From PVC group bacterium (GTDB lineage: Bacteria; Verrucomicrobiota; Kiritimatiellia; UBA8416): a DNA stretch of 64,000 bases. The translations under genes and the position numbers were made by a program. Location: the NCBI GenBank assembly GCA_003567005.1, contig PXBF01000107.1, positions 19,979 through 83,978 of the forward strand, read 5' to 3'. The notes under the pieces were generated by a model. It saw only the letters and a list, made by a program, of their open reading frames with translations. It was not told the origin of the DNA and did no database searches. Shown here in pieces: positions 52,247 to 61,997 of this stretch; the stretch's first letter is position 1, and each line of letters starts with the position of its first letter.

Positions 52247-53695
52247 ATGGAAAGCTATCGGGCAAAGATTGTATTTAGCGCACTTCTGTTCATGGGGGTG
52301 ATGACGACGGTTTCCGTTGTATATGGGCAAGGTTCGTTAGTTCCTGCAACAGGGCCGGGGCCAATGATGCGCACATTGCTGCAAATTGAACCTCGGACAC
52401 CGATTGAGGCGTTGCCTTATGAGATTGATGTTCCTGGGGCCTATTATCTGACGGGTAACTTATCGACATCGGGTGCTGGCATAACGATTCGTACTTCCGG
52501 TGTGAGCTTGGATCTTGGGGGATTTACCCTTGAGGGGGGCGCTGGAAACGGCATTTGGGTTGATGGTACGTACGAGGATATAGCGGTATTCAATGGTCGC
52601 ATCGAGGGTTGGTCTAATGCGGGGGGTTCTGCACCAACAGCAACGAATGTGACGTTTACGGATATCCACGCAGTAAAGAATGGGACGGTGGGGATCCAAC
52701 TGGGTCATAGTGGCAAGATTCTTGACAGTCACGCATCGGAAAATGAAGGTGATGGTATATCCATTGGGGATGACGGGATTATTGCGCGCAGCACGGTTCG
52801 TGGTAACGAGGGGGGAGGCATTGTAACGGGCAGCTCCTGCACGATCAGCGACTGTACGGCCAGTGATAATGCCGGTGACGGGGTTTCTGCGGGTCCGGGC
52901 AGTACGGTTCGGTCTTCCACTGCGTCGGGTAATGCTGGTAATGGCATCGTGGTATGGTTGGCGGGTGTGATTGCGGATTCAACGGCCATGAATAACACAT
53001 TGCATGGATTTCAGTTGGAGGAATCCGGTGTTATTCGAAACTCCGTCTCTCTAGGGAATGGTGGACACGGTATTCAAACGGCGTATGCAAATCTTATTGT
53101 CGGGTGCGAGTTCGTGTTTAACAGCAACTATGGGTTGCAGGGGGGCGCATCGCAGACCATTCTGGATTCGTCTTTTGTGGGAAATACCAGTGGAGGCATA
53201 TCTGTTACAGCCAATGCCTTGATTCGGGACAGTCTTGTTGCCGACAATCAGGGGATTGGAATTGATGCATCATTTGGCAGTACCATACGAGAATGCAATG
53301 TTGCCGGTAATGCCGGTATTGGTATTCAAGTTAATGGCTCGGGTGTGGTTGCGTACAATCACGTGTTGAATACGACGGGAACGGATCCGGATGCTGGTTC
53401 CAGTTCAGCAGGCATTGTGGCGACTGGTGAGCGAACGCGTATTGACCAGAACCATGTGGTGAACAGTGCAGATTATGGTATTCGGGTAGAAGGCGCGCAT
53501 AATTTTATTACGCGGAACACGGTTAGCGAGAGCGGCAATAGTAATTATTGGATTGCAGGGAGCAACCGCTATGGTCCGATTATTGACGTTACAGGGGCTG
53601 GCCAGACGCCCGTTGATGGTGATAGTGCCCCGGATACGCTGTTGGATGCCGCTGGTAATCCCGGGGATCATCCCATGGCCAATTATGCATTCTAA
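52247..53695 (+). CDS. secreted right-handed parallel beta-helix protein
   Basis: A 482-residue exported protein with a signal peptide (about residues 1-28, ending VVYGQ). After a short MRTLLQIEPRTPIEALPYEI segment, common to such proteins in Planctomycetes and Verrucomicrobia, come beta-helix coils of about 22-24 residues rich in Asn, Gly and Ser (ASDNAGDGVSAGPGSTVRSS, ASGNAGNGIVVWLAGVIADS). No polysaccharide-lyase catalytic motif is identifiable. AAGGAG precedes the ATG. It probably binds or degrades a polysaccharide, or is a structural surface protein. The next gene starts 17 nt after its stop. Confidence 0.88.
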   Translation: MESYRAKIVFSALLFMGVMTTVSVVYGQGSLVPATGPGPMMRTLLQIEPRTPIEALPYEIDVPGAYYLTGNLSTSGAGITIRTSGVSLDLGGFTLEGGAGNGIWVDGTYEDIAVFNGRIEGWSNAGGSAPTATNVTFTDIHAVKNGTVGIQLGHSGKILDSHASENEGDGISIGDDGIIARSTVRGNEGGGIVTGSSCTISDCTASDNAGDGVSAGPGSTVRSSTASGNAGNGIVVWLAGVIADSTAMNNTLHGFQLEESGVIRNSVSLGNGGHGIQTAYANLIVGCEFVFNSNYGLQGGASQTILDSSFVGNTSGGISVTANALIRDSLVADNQGIGIDASFGSTIRECNVAGNAGIGIQVNGSGVVAYNHVLNTTGTDPDAGSSSAGIVATGERTRIDQNHVVNSADYGIRVEGAHNFITRNTVSESGNSNYWIAGSNRYGPIIDVTGAGQTPVDGDSAPDTLLDAAGNPGDHPMANYAF

Positions 53696-53712
53696 ACCAG
53701 AAGGAGCTCATC

Positions 53713-55326
53713 ATGAAAGATGCAAGCATATCGGCTATGCGTACTGGATGGGCGCGTTTGTTGGTGGTGATGACAGGGGTAGCTTTTTTTGCCACAGGTT
53801 TTACTGTGATATGGGCCGGTACGTGGCAACCGAACCTCACCCTGCAAATTGCTGACGATGAGCCTATTCATGCTCGTTCCGAGGATCCGTACCGGATCGT
53901 GGTGCAGGATTATCAGTCCAGTTCCGTGCCCGGATTACATGTGAATGACCTGTTAGTCGAGTTGCGTATGGATGGCGCCGCCACGGTGGGGTTCATAATG
54001 TCCAGCACGAGTTCGATTGTGGATCCGCCAGACGGATGGATGGCCGCTCATTTCTGGTATGAGCGGCCTGACAGCGATGCCCCGGAACGCGTCAGTTTCG
54101 ATGCAAGTGTCAGTGTGAATACCGCCGGTCTCTTCCCTGAAACGGTTGAAACGTATCAGACCTTGACGCATCTATATGGATACCTTCTTGCCGTGCAAGG
54201 TGATGGTGATGGGGAGGTTAATCCTGCGGGGGAACTTTCCGATGCCCTGACAGAAATTCGGGGGTATCTGGCGGGGCCTGACCACGGTAATCCTGCGAAC
54301 GCGTTGTTAGCGGGGGAGGTGTCATCATCATTCAGGGCTGATACTGCCAATCCGATCCACACCTTCGAGGTTGATCCGCCCGATGTCCCCGGCGAGGCGA
54401 CGAAAGCGATAGAAAGCGTACAGAGCGTCATGTCGTTTGATTTAGCCGATCGCAATGGTTTTTTTCCGGTCGTCAGCGGCGAATTTACGGTAAACATGCT
54501 TCCCGCTTCAACGAACACAACCAATATAAGCACCAATCATTACCACGTCTATGGCGCGAATGTTGGTTGGATCAATGCACGTGGTAACGTAAGCGATGGC
54601 GCGGTGATTGGTCAGTTCTACGGTACTGGCTATCTGTATGGCGCGAATGTTGGTTGGATTCGCATGGGATCGGGAACACCGGCCAATGGTTATGCCTACG
54701 CCAATGACAGCGCCATGGATTGGGGCGTGAATCACGACGGTGTTGGTAATCTACGCGGTATGGCCTACGGTGCCAACATCGGCTGGGTTGTGTTCGAGGA
54801 TATTGGAGATCCGCGTGTGGATCTCGCGAACGGCAATCTAAGCGGTTATGTATGGGGGGCGAATGTCGGCTGGATCAGCTTGAGCAATCAAGTTGCTTTC
54901 GTTCAGGCCGATACGCTTGATCCTGGCCCGGATACCGATGGGGATGGGATTCCAGATGCCTGGGAATACATGATGGCGGGTGATTTGGAAACGCTGGGGC
55001 CTCATCCGGACGATTACGATGGTGATGGTGTTTCGGATTATCATGAATATCTGGCGGGCACAGACCCACTCGATCCGGATGATCGCTTTGAAATCGTTGC
55101 AATAGACCGCACGGGTCACACGAATACATTGAGTTGGACAGCAGTATCAACGAGGTTGTATCGTATTGAAACGACAGATGAATTGAAGACGAATGGGACG
55201 GTATGGGTGGATAGTGGACTTGGTGTAATTTCGCCGGACCCTTCTGCTATCATGTCGCGCGACATTGTCCAAACCAATGATATGGAATTCATTCGTGCAC
55301 GGGTGATTCTTCCTTTGGCACCTTGA
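53713..55326 (+). CDS. secreted ANVGWI-repeat protein
   Basis: A 537-residue exported protein; the N-terminal hydrophobic segment (LLVVMTGVAFFATGFTVIWA, residues about 16-35) is a signal peptide. Residues 270-400 carry four repeats around YGANVGWI (VYGANVGWINARG, LYGANVGWIRMG, AYGANIGWVVFED, VWGANVGWISLS), a motif frequent in surface proteins of the Verrucomicrobia/Planctomycetes group. A calcium-binding TSP3-like segment, DTDGDGIPDAWEY and YDGDGVSDYHEYLAGTDPLD, and a FN3-like C-terminus follow. The role is probably adhesion or a surface scaffold. GGAG precedes the ATG. It is likely co-transcribed with the beta-helix gene. Confidence 0.85.
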   Translation: MKDASISAMRTGWARLLVVMTGVAFFATGFTVIWAGTWQPNLTLQIADDEPIHARSEDPYRIVVQDYQSSSVPGLHVNDLLVELRMDGAATVGFIMSSTSSIVDPPDGWMAAHFWYERPDSDAPERVSFDASVSVNTAGLFPETVETYQTLTHLYGYLLAVQGDGDGEVNPAGELSDALTEIRGYLAGPDHGNPANALLAGEVSSSFRADTANPIHTFEVDPPDVPGEATKAIESVQSVMSFDLADRNGFFPVVSGEFTVNMLPASTNTTNISTNHYHVYGANVGWINARGNVSDGAVIGQFYGTGYLYGANVGWIRMGSGTPANGYAYANDSAMDWGVNHDGVGNLRGMAYGANIGWVVFEDIGDPRVDLANGNLSGYVWGANVGWISLSNQVAFVQADTLDPGPDTDGDGIPDAWEYMMAGDLETLGPHPDDYDGDGVSDYHEYLAGTDPLDPDDRFEIVAIDRTGHTNTLSWTAVSTRLYRIETTDELKTNGTVWVDSGLGVISPDPSAIMSRDIVQTNDMEFIRARVILPLAP

Positions 55327-55408
55327 GTGTGGATAATGGTTGCCTTCTGATACGCCGAAGACGAAGGGGAATTCGGCACGGAGGAAATTAGCATCTTGCG
55401 CGATATGA

Positions 55409-57115
55409 TCAAATTCGGAAGATGGCGCCCATTTTTTTGCCGAGGAGGAGGCTGCATCCGAGGATAGTGGCGGCAAGAAAGGCCATAGCCCAGACGCCGA
55501 GGGCGGCTGCAATGTAGGTGCCGGAACCAATGAGTTGGAACAATTCGTAGATGGTTTTGGTGATGGGGTAGTAGTCTGCCCTTTGCGCGAGCATGAGGCT
55601 GTCGGATACTTCGAGCATGCTGAAGGCAAAGGCGAGCATGGTACCGGCAATGATGTTGGCGGTAATCAGTGGAATCGTGATTTTACGTAGCACGGTGCGG
55701 GGGCTGGCCCCCAGGTTAGCGGCGGATTCTTCGAGAGAGACAGACGTTTGTTGCAGGCCTGCCACAATGGAGCGAACCATATAGGGCAGGCGCCGCACTG
55801 CGTATGCGAGCACGAGGAAAAAGGTAGGGTTAACGCGCACATCAAACAACATGAGGAGTGTGGGGGATTGCGCGATTGTGGGATGATTGCTGAGCGTGGA
55901 GCTGATGGCGAGATATCCGAATGCCATGACCAGGCCGGGGACAGCGAGTGGAATCATGGAAAGGGCATCGAGCAGCCAACGGCTTTTGAGGGAGGAGCGC
56001 ACGACGACGAGTGCGATGGCCAGACCGAAGCCAATATTGAATAGGACTGCCAGTGACGAAAACAGCAGACTGTTGCGAATGCTTCGTAGTGTCATTTCGT
56101 GTCCGAGTGCTTCGATGTAGTTGCCACCGGTGAAAACGTCCGGCAAAACCGACCGATACCAGCTCCCCGGTGCGCTGAAGCTGGTCAGCACGACTCCAGC
56201 ATGCGGCAAAATGGCGATCGCAATGACTCCCACGAAGAGTGCTGGAATACATATGGTTCCCAGTATGCCGGGATGGTGTGCGACTGCACCTGTGCTGGCC
56301 TTGTTTTGCATGGCGGCGGCATGGCGTCCGAATATGACTTTGGATAGCGTATAGAGTGCGACGCTGCAAAGCAACATTACGGAAACCAAGGCATAGGGGA
56401 AGGGGCTGACGGCAATTTCCTTGAGGGCATCGAATACTTGCACGGATGCCGTGCGGTTGACGTTCATGATGAGCGGGGTGCCCAACTCGGTAAATGCGGC
56501 GATGAAGATGATGGTGCCACCGGCAAAGAGTCCTGGCATCATCAGGGGGAGCGTGATTTTGCGGAACCGGCGAAATCCGGAACAGCCCAGATTGGCGGCG
56601 GCTTCTTCCATGGCCGGGTCGATGTTGGCGAGGGCCGCAACCGCATTCAGATATAAAATGGGGTAGAGGGCCAGTGATTGCAATAGGACGACGCCAAGAT
56701 AGCGTCCGCGACCGAGCCAATCGACAGGGCCGAGATTGAAGAGCGTGTTGATGGCACCATATTGACCAAACATTTGCTGGAATCCAATGGCACCCACAAA
56801 AGGTGGTAGCACCATTGGCAGAAGGAGCAGGCCAGAGAGGAGACGTTTGCCGGCAAAATCATAGCGTGTTTGCAGCCATGCAAGGGGCAGTCCGATGAGA
56901 ATGGTCAGTGAGGTGGTGCCAATGGCAATCAGCAGGCTGTTGCGCAGTCCTGCGGCATACACGGGGTTGCGGAAAACGCCCAGTACATATTGGAGGGTAA
57001 AGCGTCCGTCCACAAAATAGCCGCCCCCCACGATGCGCAATACCGGCCAGAGAAAACAGATGGCGAATATGGTGAGGCAAAGGGAGAAGATCATGCGTGC
57101 CTTGGTATGGGTCAT
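55409..57115 (-). CDS. Fbp-type ABC transporter permease, fused double domain
   Basis: A 568-residue permease with two tandem BPD_transp_1 halves of about 270 residues, each with around six helices. Both EAA-like loops that contact the ATPase are seen (EEAAANLGCSGFRRFRKITLP and EESAANLGASPRTVLRKITIP). The architecture matches FbpB or iron(III)/thiamine-type importers. ATG 57115 overlaps the substrate-binding gene by 4 nt. The genes run ATPase, binding protein, permease. The substrate is unknown; ferric iron is the best guess from the family. Confidence 0.92.
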   Translation of the reverse strand: MTHTKARMIFSLCLTIFAICFLWPVLRIVGGGYFVDGRFTLQYVLGVFRNPVYAAGLRNSLLIAIGTTSLTILIGLPLAWLQTRYDFAGKRLLSGLLLLPMVLPPFVGAIGFQQMFGQYGAINTLFNLGPVDWLGRGRYLGVVLLQSLALYPILYLNAVAALANIDPAMEEAAANLGCSGFRRFRKITLPLMMPGLFAGGTIIFIAAFTELGTPLIMNVNRTASVQVFDALKEIAVSPFPYALVSVMLLCSVALYTLSKVIFGRHAAAMQNKASTGAVAHHPGILGTICIPALFVGVIAIAILPHAGVVLTSFSAPGSWYRSVLPDVFTGGNYIEALGHEMTLRSIRNSLLFSSLAVLFNIGFGLAIALVVVRSSLKSRWLLDALSMIPLAVPGLVMAFGYLAISSTLSNHPTIAQSPTLLMLFDVRVNPTFFLVLAYAVRRLPYMVRSIVAGLQQTSVSLEESAANLGASPRTVLRKITIPLITANIIAGTMLAFAFSMLEVSDSLMLAQRADYYPITKTIYELFQLIGSGTYIAAALGVWAMAFLAATILGCSLLLGKKMGAIFRI

Positions 57116-58905
57116 AATGGATCCTCGCTGGGCGCAGGGGTGTACAGCCCTCCATCCTGTGTCTGTCGGTAGGCATTGCGGAAAAATTGGGTCCAGAGAC
57201 GCATAAGTTCCAAGCGGTTGCGGGTGCGGTGGAGTTCCAGTGCGCTGCTCCATGTGAGTGGTTGGGGTTCATCGGGTAGCGCCAGAAATGCTTCGGGTAA
57301 CGATGTGGAGATGTCCGGGATGTTGCGCAGTGTACTCCAGGCGCGCTGCAACTCATTGCCGGAATCCATCGCCATGGCGCGAATGAGATTGCGGTGTACA
57401 CCGAAATGGGAGGCCGTCCAGCGCGGATGATAGGTGAAGGTTTCTGCCAACTGGTAGGGGTCAATGGCAGGGTCGGATAGATCGTCGGAACTGTGTTCAA
57501 GGTGCTTTAGGTGCGTAGCATGTATTGCTGGATTGTCTGGTGCGGGATAGAAATCGCGCCGAATAGGCAGTCGTCGCAACGCAAATCGGTTGGGCCCGCC
57601 CGGGGTGCCGGGACGATAGGTCCAGAGCTTTTGTCCTTCCGGACTAATGACAAATTCAATGAAGCGTACGGCCATTTTGCGGTTCGGGGCGCCGCGCAAT
57701 AGGCTGATCGGGTCTGCACTGACGCTGGATCCGCCAATGGGCGTAAAGTATGTCATGCGGGGATTGCCGTCCTGGTCGCGCGAATACTCGGCTTGGTAGC
57801 GTCCAAAGAAGTCAATGACGATGCCGGCGGCTGCGTCTCCCTTGCTGACATCGATGGGTACCTTGCCGGCGGCGTCCGTAAAGTAGCGCGCGTTGGCGCC
57901 GATCAGGCGAATGAGGTTTAATCCGTTCTTCCATCCCTCCTCGATAGCATCCTGGTATGCTTGCGGTACATCTGGTGGCATGACACCACGGGGCAGGTTT
58001 GCTTCGGCGATACGTTGTTCGAATGTCGCAATGTCTTCGGGCGTGAATCCTGTTTCTTTGACGGACAAGTGGCATTCTTGTTGGATGATCATTTCGAATG
58101 CTTTGGCGATACTGCCGCTTTTGGTGGGGTCGGCAACGCCAACTTGCCGGAACAAACGCGGGTCTGCCAGATCGCGCCACGCACGCGGTGGGCTTTCGAT
58201 GCCGAGGTCGGCTAATCGATCGCGATTGCTGCAAATGCCAAAGGTACTGATGGCTGTGCCGATGAAGTGTGTGCTGCGCCAGCGTTCGCCTGACACTTCT
58301 TCGGGAATCAAGATTGTGCCATCTGGTGCGGTAAAAAGTTCTTCGGGGCGTCTGCCCTCTGACCATGGGGGCACAGAGAAACCTTTTTCTGCGGCGATGC
58401 CGTGATCATAGGTGCCTCCGCCGAAAAACAAATCGATGCCAGCGCCGAAAACGCGGGCATCATCGTGTTCGCGAAAAGCCTTCCAGAGCGCGACTTGTTG
58501 TTGCCAGTGTTTACGGGCCTGCTCATCGCTAGGTGGTGTCTCCACGCTAAAACGTTCATCAAAGGCTGCTAGCGCCAACTGTCCGGGCCATGCTAACTGG
58601 TTACGCGTGGCCCAGGCGCGAAATGCGGCCGCATATTCAGACTCGAGGTAACGCATGATCTCTGATGTGCCGCCGATAGAGCGCCAGTCGATGCGGACGG
58701 GAATGCCATACTCGCGCCTGTGCCATGCGGAAAAGGCTGCCGCAAATTCGGAGCGGATGGCTTCGTTGTGCGGGCTGATTGCAACGAGTACCGGATCGCC
58801 GGGTTGCCAGGCATCATCGGGTTTGTCCTGGCGAAAAATAAAAGGGAGCGTGACAAGCAGCACAAGCGTGCCAATGATAATCAGATTACGGAGCCAATCT
58901 TTCAT
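57112..58905 (-). CDS. ABC transporter substrate-binding protein, unusually long
   Basis: A 597-residue extracytoplasmic solute-binding protein with an N-terminal anchor or signal (NLIIIGTLVLLVTLPFIF) and no lipobox. Residues 40-420 resemble family 1/iron-type binding proteins (VLVAISPHNEAIRSEFAAAF, GKVPIDVSKGDAAAGIVIDFF, ISPEGQKLWTYRPGTPGGP). About 170 extra residues follow with no clear domain. Typical iron-binding proteins have about 340 residues. It overlaps the permease and ATPase genes by 4 nt, so all three form one operon. The ligand is not determined. Confidence 0.88.
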   Translation of the reverse strand: MKDWLRNLIIIGTLVLLVTLPFIFRQDKPDDAWQPGDPVLVAISPHNEAIRSEFAAAFSAWHRREYGIPVRIDWRSIGGTSEIMRYLESEYAAAFRAWATRNQLAWPGQLALAAFDERFSVETPPSDEQARKHWQQQVALWKAFREHDDARVFGAGIDLFFGGGTYDHGIAAEKGFSVPPWSEGRRPEELFTAPDGTILIPEEVSGERWRSTHFIGTAISTFGICSNRDRLADLGIESPPRAWRDLADPRLFRQVGVADPTKSGSIAKAFEMIIQQECHLSVKETGFTPEDIATFEQRIAEANLPRGVMPPDVPQAYQDAIEEGWKNGLNLIRLIGANARYFTDAAGKVPIDVSKGDAAAGIVIDFFGRYQAEYSRDQDGNPRMTYFTPIGGSSVSADPISLLRGAPNRKMAVRFIEFVISPEGQKLWTYRPGTPGGPNRFALRRLPIRRDFYPAPDNPAIHATHLKHLEHSSDDLSDPAIDPYQLAETFTYHPRWTASHFGVHRNLIRAMAMDSGNELQRAWSTLRNIPDISTSLPEAFLALPDEPQPLTWSSALELHRTRNRLELMRLWTQFFRNAYRQTQDGGLYTPAPSEDPL

Positions 58906-59978
58906 GCTGGATCCTGCAAAACAATAATATCACGGGGGGCAATCGTGATAAACTCTTCTTCTCCAACGCGATCCATATCATCGGGATTCCAATCGTGACG
59001 TTTCCAATAGGTGCCGCCGATTTCCATGAGATATTGGGCTGACTCGCCCAGATATACGACCTGTCGGCATGTAGCTGGCAGACGATTGGGGGCGGCAGAT
59101 GCCTCGGCGTCTGCTTTGTGCACGGCTTCCGGGCGAATGGAAAGCGTGACGTTGTCGCCGACAGTATATGATTGGTCGGTTGCTGCTTCCAGGATTCCGA
59201 TGGGAGTCTCGATCCGAAGGTGATTTTTCTGTCGGTTCTTTACAATGCCTCCAATAAAATTGGATTCGCCGATAAAGCCAGCGACAAAAGGAGAAGTGGG
59301 GTGGCGGTAGATTTCTCGTGGGGTGCCAACTTGCTGTACGCGTCCATGCGCTAGAATGGCCATACGGTCGGCAATGGAGAGTGCCTCTTTCTGGTCGTGG
59401 GTGACGTAGATCGCGGTTATACCAGCAGATTTACATATGCGGCGAATTTCCTGACGCATATCGAGGCGGAGTTTGGCGTCGAGGTTAGAGAGCGGTTCAT
59501 CGAGTAGTAAGCACTTGGGTTCGATCACAAGCGCGCGTGCAAGTGCGATGCGTTGTTGCTGTCCGCCAGATAGTTCGTTGGGCTTGGTATCGGCTTTTTC
59601 CTGCATTTGCACCCGTTCGAGTGCCGCGTCTACAGCTTTGGCTATTTCTGTTTTATTGAGCCTGCGCATTTCCAGTCCAAAGGCCACGTTCTGCCGTATG
59701 GTCAGGTGGGGCCACAACGCATAGCTTTGAAAGACCATGCCGGTATCACGCTTGTGGGCAGGAAGGCGTGTAATCTCGCGTTCCCCAATGCAGATAGTCC
59801 CCTGATCGGGGGTGACGAACCCCGCTATGGCCCGCAGCAGGGTGGTCTTTCCACAGCCGCTGGGACCGAGCAGAAAGAATAATTCGCCTGCCCGTATTTC
59901 GAGGGATACGCCATCGACAGCACGAACATTGCCGGGAAAAATCTTTTGCAGGTTTTGGATTGTTACGGATTCGGCCAT
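58902..59978 (-). CDS. ABC transporter ATP-binding protein (Fbp/Pot type)
   Basis: A 358-residue ATPase. Walker A is FLLGPSGCGKTTLLRAIAGF, the signature is ELSGGQQQRIALARALVIEP and Walker B is CLLLDEPLSNLDAKL, followed by a TOBE domain (about residues 240-350, VTLSIRPEAVHKADAEAS). It powers import of the substrate bound by the next gene's product and is first in the operon. No obvious ribosome site was seen upstream of the ATG, and there is no Fur-like box I could recognise. Confidence 0.94.
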   Translation of the reverse strand: MAESVTIQNLQKIFPGNVRAVDGVSLEIRAGELFFLLGPSGCGKTTLLRAIAGFVTPDQGTICIGEREITRLPAHKRDTGMVFQSYALWPHLTIRQNVAFGLEMRRLNKTEIAKAVDAALERVQMQEKADTKPNELSGGQQQRIALARALVIEPKCLLLDEPLSNLDAKLRLDMRQEIRRICKSAGITAIYVTHDQKEALSIADRMAILAHGRVQQVGTPREIYRHPTSPFVAGFIGESNFIGGIVKNRQKNHLRIETPIGILEAATDQSYTVGDNVTLSIRPEAVHKADAEASAAPNRLPATCRQVVYLGESAQYLMEIGGTYWKRHDWNPDDMDRVGEEEFITIAPRDIIVLQDPA

Positions 59979-60040
59979 GAGGGAAAGATGTAGCGTAATT
60001 GGGCGTGTTGCTCAAGTTAGGAGTTTGTGGGGGGAGCCGG

Positions 60041-60137
60041 GGAACGTGGGACGTGAGAAGTGGAAGGTAAGAAGTGGACGTTTTTTTTGTTCTTACGTTT
60101 CACGTTCTACTTCTTACGTCTCACATGCTTCGGCATG
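60041..60137. repeat. long imperfect hairpin-forming repeat with UUCG hairpin
   Basis: A left arm (60046-60069) with repeated ACGTGAGAAGTG-like units pairs with a right arm (60101-60124): 19 of 24 Watson-Crick plus 3 G:U wobbles on the plus strand. The loop includes a run of eight T (60081-60088). A CATGC-TTCG-GCATG hairpin (60124-60137) with a stable tetraloop follows. It lies in the 212-bp gap between the ABC operon and aat. Confidence 0.55.
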
Positions 60138-60190
60138 CGGCTTGGCGGGGAGGGCGCTTGATGTTGGCTTCCTTCGCCTGGCCGACGGGG

Positions 60191-60853
60191 TTATGAAGGT
60201 TTGGGGAGGTATTGGAGGAAGGTTTGGCGAGGGATGAAGCGTCCACCGAATTGTTGCATGAGGGGTGTTTCCATTTGGCAGTCGATGACTTCGGCTTGTT
60301 GTGCATGCAGCCATTCCGCAAGGTGAATCATAGCGCATTTTCCGGCATTACTGATTTTCGTGAACATGGACTCGCCCGAGAAAACGTTACCAACCCGTAC
60401 GCCGTAAAGCCCACCGACGAGTTTGTCATCTTGCCATGTTTCCACGGAATGCACGATGCCTTTTTGATGCAATTGGGAGTAGGTTTCTATAATCTCAGGG
60501 GTAATCCAGGTTCCATCTTGGTCGGGGCGTGGCGCTGATTGGCAAGCGCGAATAACATCGCTGAAACAGTGGTCTACCGTAAACCGAAACGTCTTTTTCC
60601 GATGCACACGCCGGAGGCTTTTGGGAACATGGAATTCGTGTAGGGGGATGACAAAGCGAGGGTCGGGCGAAAACCAGAGTAACGGGCAGTCTTCGTGGGG
60701 CCAGGGGAAGATGCCGCGGCGGTATGCTGCTTCGATGCGTCTGGGGGTTAAGGCCCCCCCGATGGCTACCAATTCGTCCGCCGGTAGTGGGTGTGGAAAT
60801 CCGTACTCATCGAAAAAATTGTGTTTTGGTTGGAATGCCACGCAAAAAACCAT
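60191..60853 (-). CDS. aat: leucyl/phenylalanyl-tRNA--protein transferase
   Basis: A 220-residue Aat, which adds Leu or Phe to N-terminal Arg/Lys for N-end-rule degradation by ClpAP. It has FPHPLPADELVAIGG, YRRGIFPWPHEDCPLLWFSPDPR, the internal WITPEIIETYSQLHQKG and VFSGESMFTKISNAGK, and the closing GGRFIPRQTFLQYL. ATG 60853 gives the normal N-terminus; a longer upstream frame is rejected. It is divergent from nadA with a 94-bp shared promoter gap. The hairpin repeat lies downstream. Confidence 0.96.
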   Translation of the reverse strand: MVFCVAFQPKHNFFDEYGFPHPLPADELVAIGGALTPRRIEAAYRRGIFPWPHEDCPLLWFSPDPRFVIPLHEFHVPKSLRRVHRKKTFRFTVDHCFSDVIRACQSAPRPDQDGTWITPEIIETYSQLHQKGIVHSVETWQDDKLVGGLYGVRVGNVFSGESMFTKISNAGKCAMIHLAEWLHAQQAEVIDCQMETPLMQQFGGRFIPRQTFLQYLPKPS

Positions 60854-60947
60854 TAGTTTATTGTTTGTGTAATGTTCGTATGGAGATACAGATTGATTCA
60901 CGTATCTTGCTGGACAGTAACTGTAGTTGTTTTTGGATAATGAGACG

Positions 60948-61994
60948 ATGATAAACAAAGAAACGAATCCCGACCGTATTCTCATGTGGATGCACGAGCA
61001 CCTTAAAGATTTGGTGCCGGAAGTGGAAATGCGAACCAAGGCTGAGCTTGCAGCCGAAATCAATCAATTAAAGCTTGAGCGAGAAGCCGTCATTCTGGGG
61101 CACAATTACATGGAGCCCGCATTATATCATGCGGTATCGGATATTACTGGGGATTCGCTGGAATTATGTCGCAAGGCCGCGGAGACCGATGCACCGGTGA
61201 TTGTGTTCTGCGGTGTGGAATTCATGGCGGAAACGGCCAAGATCATTAATCCAGATCGTACGGTGCTCTTGCCTGCAGAAAAAGCCGGTTGTTCCTTGGC
61301 GCAGAGCATCACGGCAGCAGATGTGCGATCCCTGAAAGAGCAATATCCCGGCGTTCCGGTGGTTACGTATATCAATACGTATGCCGATGTGAAGGCGGAG
61401 ACCGATGTGTGTTGTACGTCCGGCAATGCGGCGCGGATTGTGGAAGCGTTGGATAGTGACACCGTTATTTTTATTCCGGATGAATATCTTGCTAAGAATG
61501 TAGCCCGGGAGACGGGCAAACAGATTGTGTTTCCGGGGCAGCCGGGTGGTGGCTGCGCGGGTGGCATCGGTTCGTTTATTGCCTGGCATGGCAAATGCGA
61601 AGTACACGAGCTTTTTTCCGTTCGGGATATTGAGGATGTGCGCAGGCAATTTCCGGATGTATTGGTGCTGGCGCATCCGGAGTGTCCGCCTGAGGTCGCG
61701 GAAGCCGCCGATTTTTCGGGCAGCACTTCGGCGATGATCCGGTATGTGAAAGAACACCCGGGCAAACGTTATTTGCTACTGACGGAGTGTGCGATGGCAG
61801 ACAACATTATCGCCGAGGCTTCGGAGGATAGCGAAATGTTGCGGATGTGCAGTCATCGCTGCCCGCATATGGCGCAGATTACGCTTGAAGATACTGTGGC
61901 TGCTTTGCGCCATATGCAATATCAAATCGAAGTGCCTGACGATATCCGCGAGAAAGCCAAGCTCTCAATCGATCGTATGCTAGCTATGAGTTAG
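60948..61994 (+). CDS. nadA: quinolinate synthase A
   Basis: A 348-residue NadA, a [4Fe-4S] enzyme that condenses iminoaspartate and DHAP to quinolinate in NAD synthesis. It has ILGHNYMEPALYHAVSDI, FCGVEFMAETAKII, the HPECPPEVAEAADFSGST segment and MCSHRCPHM with conserved Cys. NadB and NadC are not present. ATG 60948 is preferred; a TTG seven codons earlier is possible. It is convergent with the peptide-binding protein gene, 3 bp apart. Confidence 0.97.
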   Translation: MINKETNPDRILMWMHEHLKDLVPEVEMRTKAELAAEINQLKLEREAVILGHNYMEPALYHAVSDITGDSLELCRKAAETDAPVIVFCGVEFMAETAKIINPDRTVLLPAEKAGCSLAQSITAADVRSLKEQYPGVPVVTYINTYADVKAETDVCCTSGNAARIVEALDSDTVIFIPDEYLAKNVARETGKQIVFPGQPGGGCAGGIGSFIAWHGKCEVHELFSVRDIEDVRRQFPDVLVLAHPECPPEVAEAADFSGSTSAMIRYVKEHPGKRYLLLTECAMADNIIAEASEDSEMLRMCSHRCPHMAQITLEDTVAALRHMQYQIEVPDDIREKAKLSIDRMLAMS

Positions 61995-61997
61995 GGG

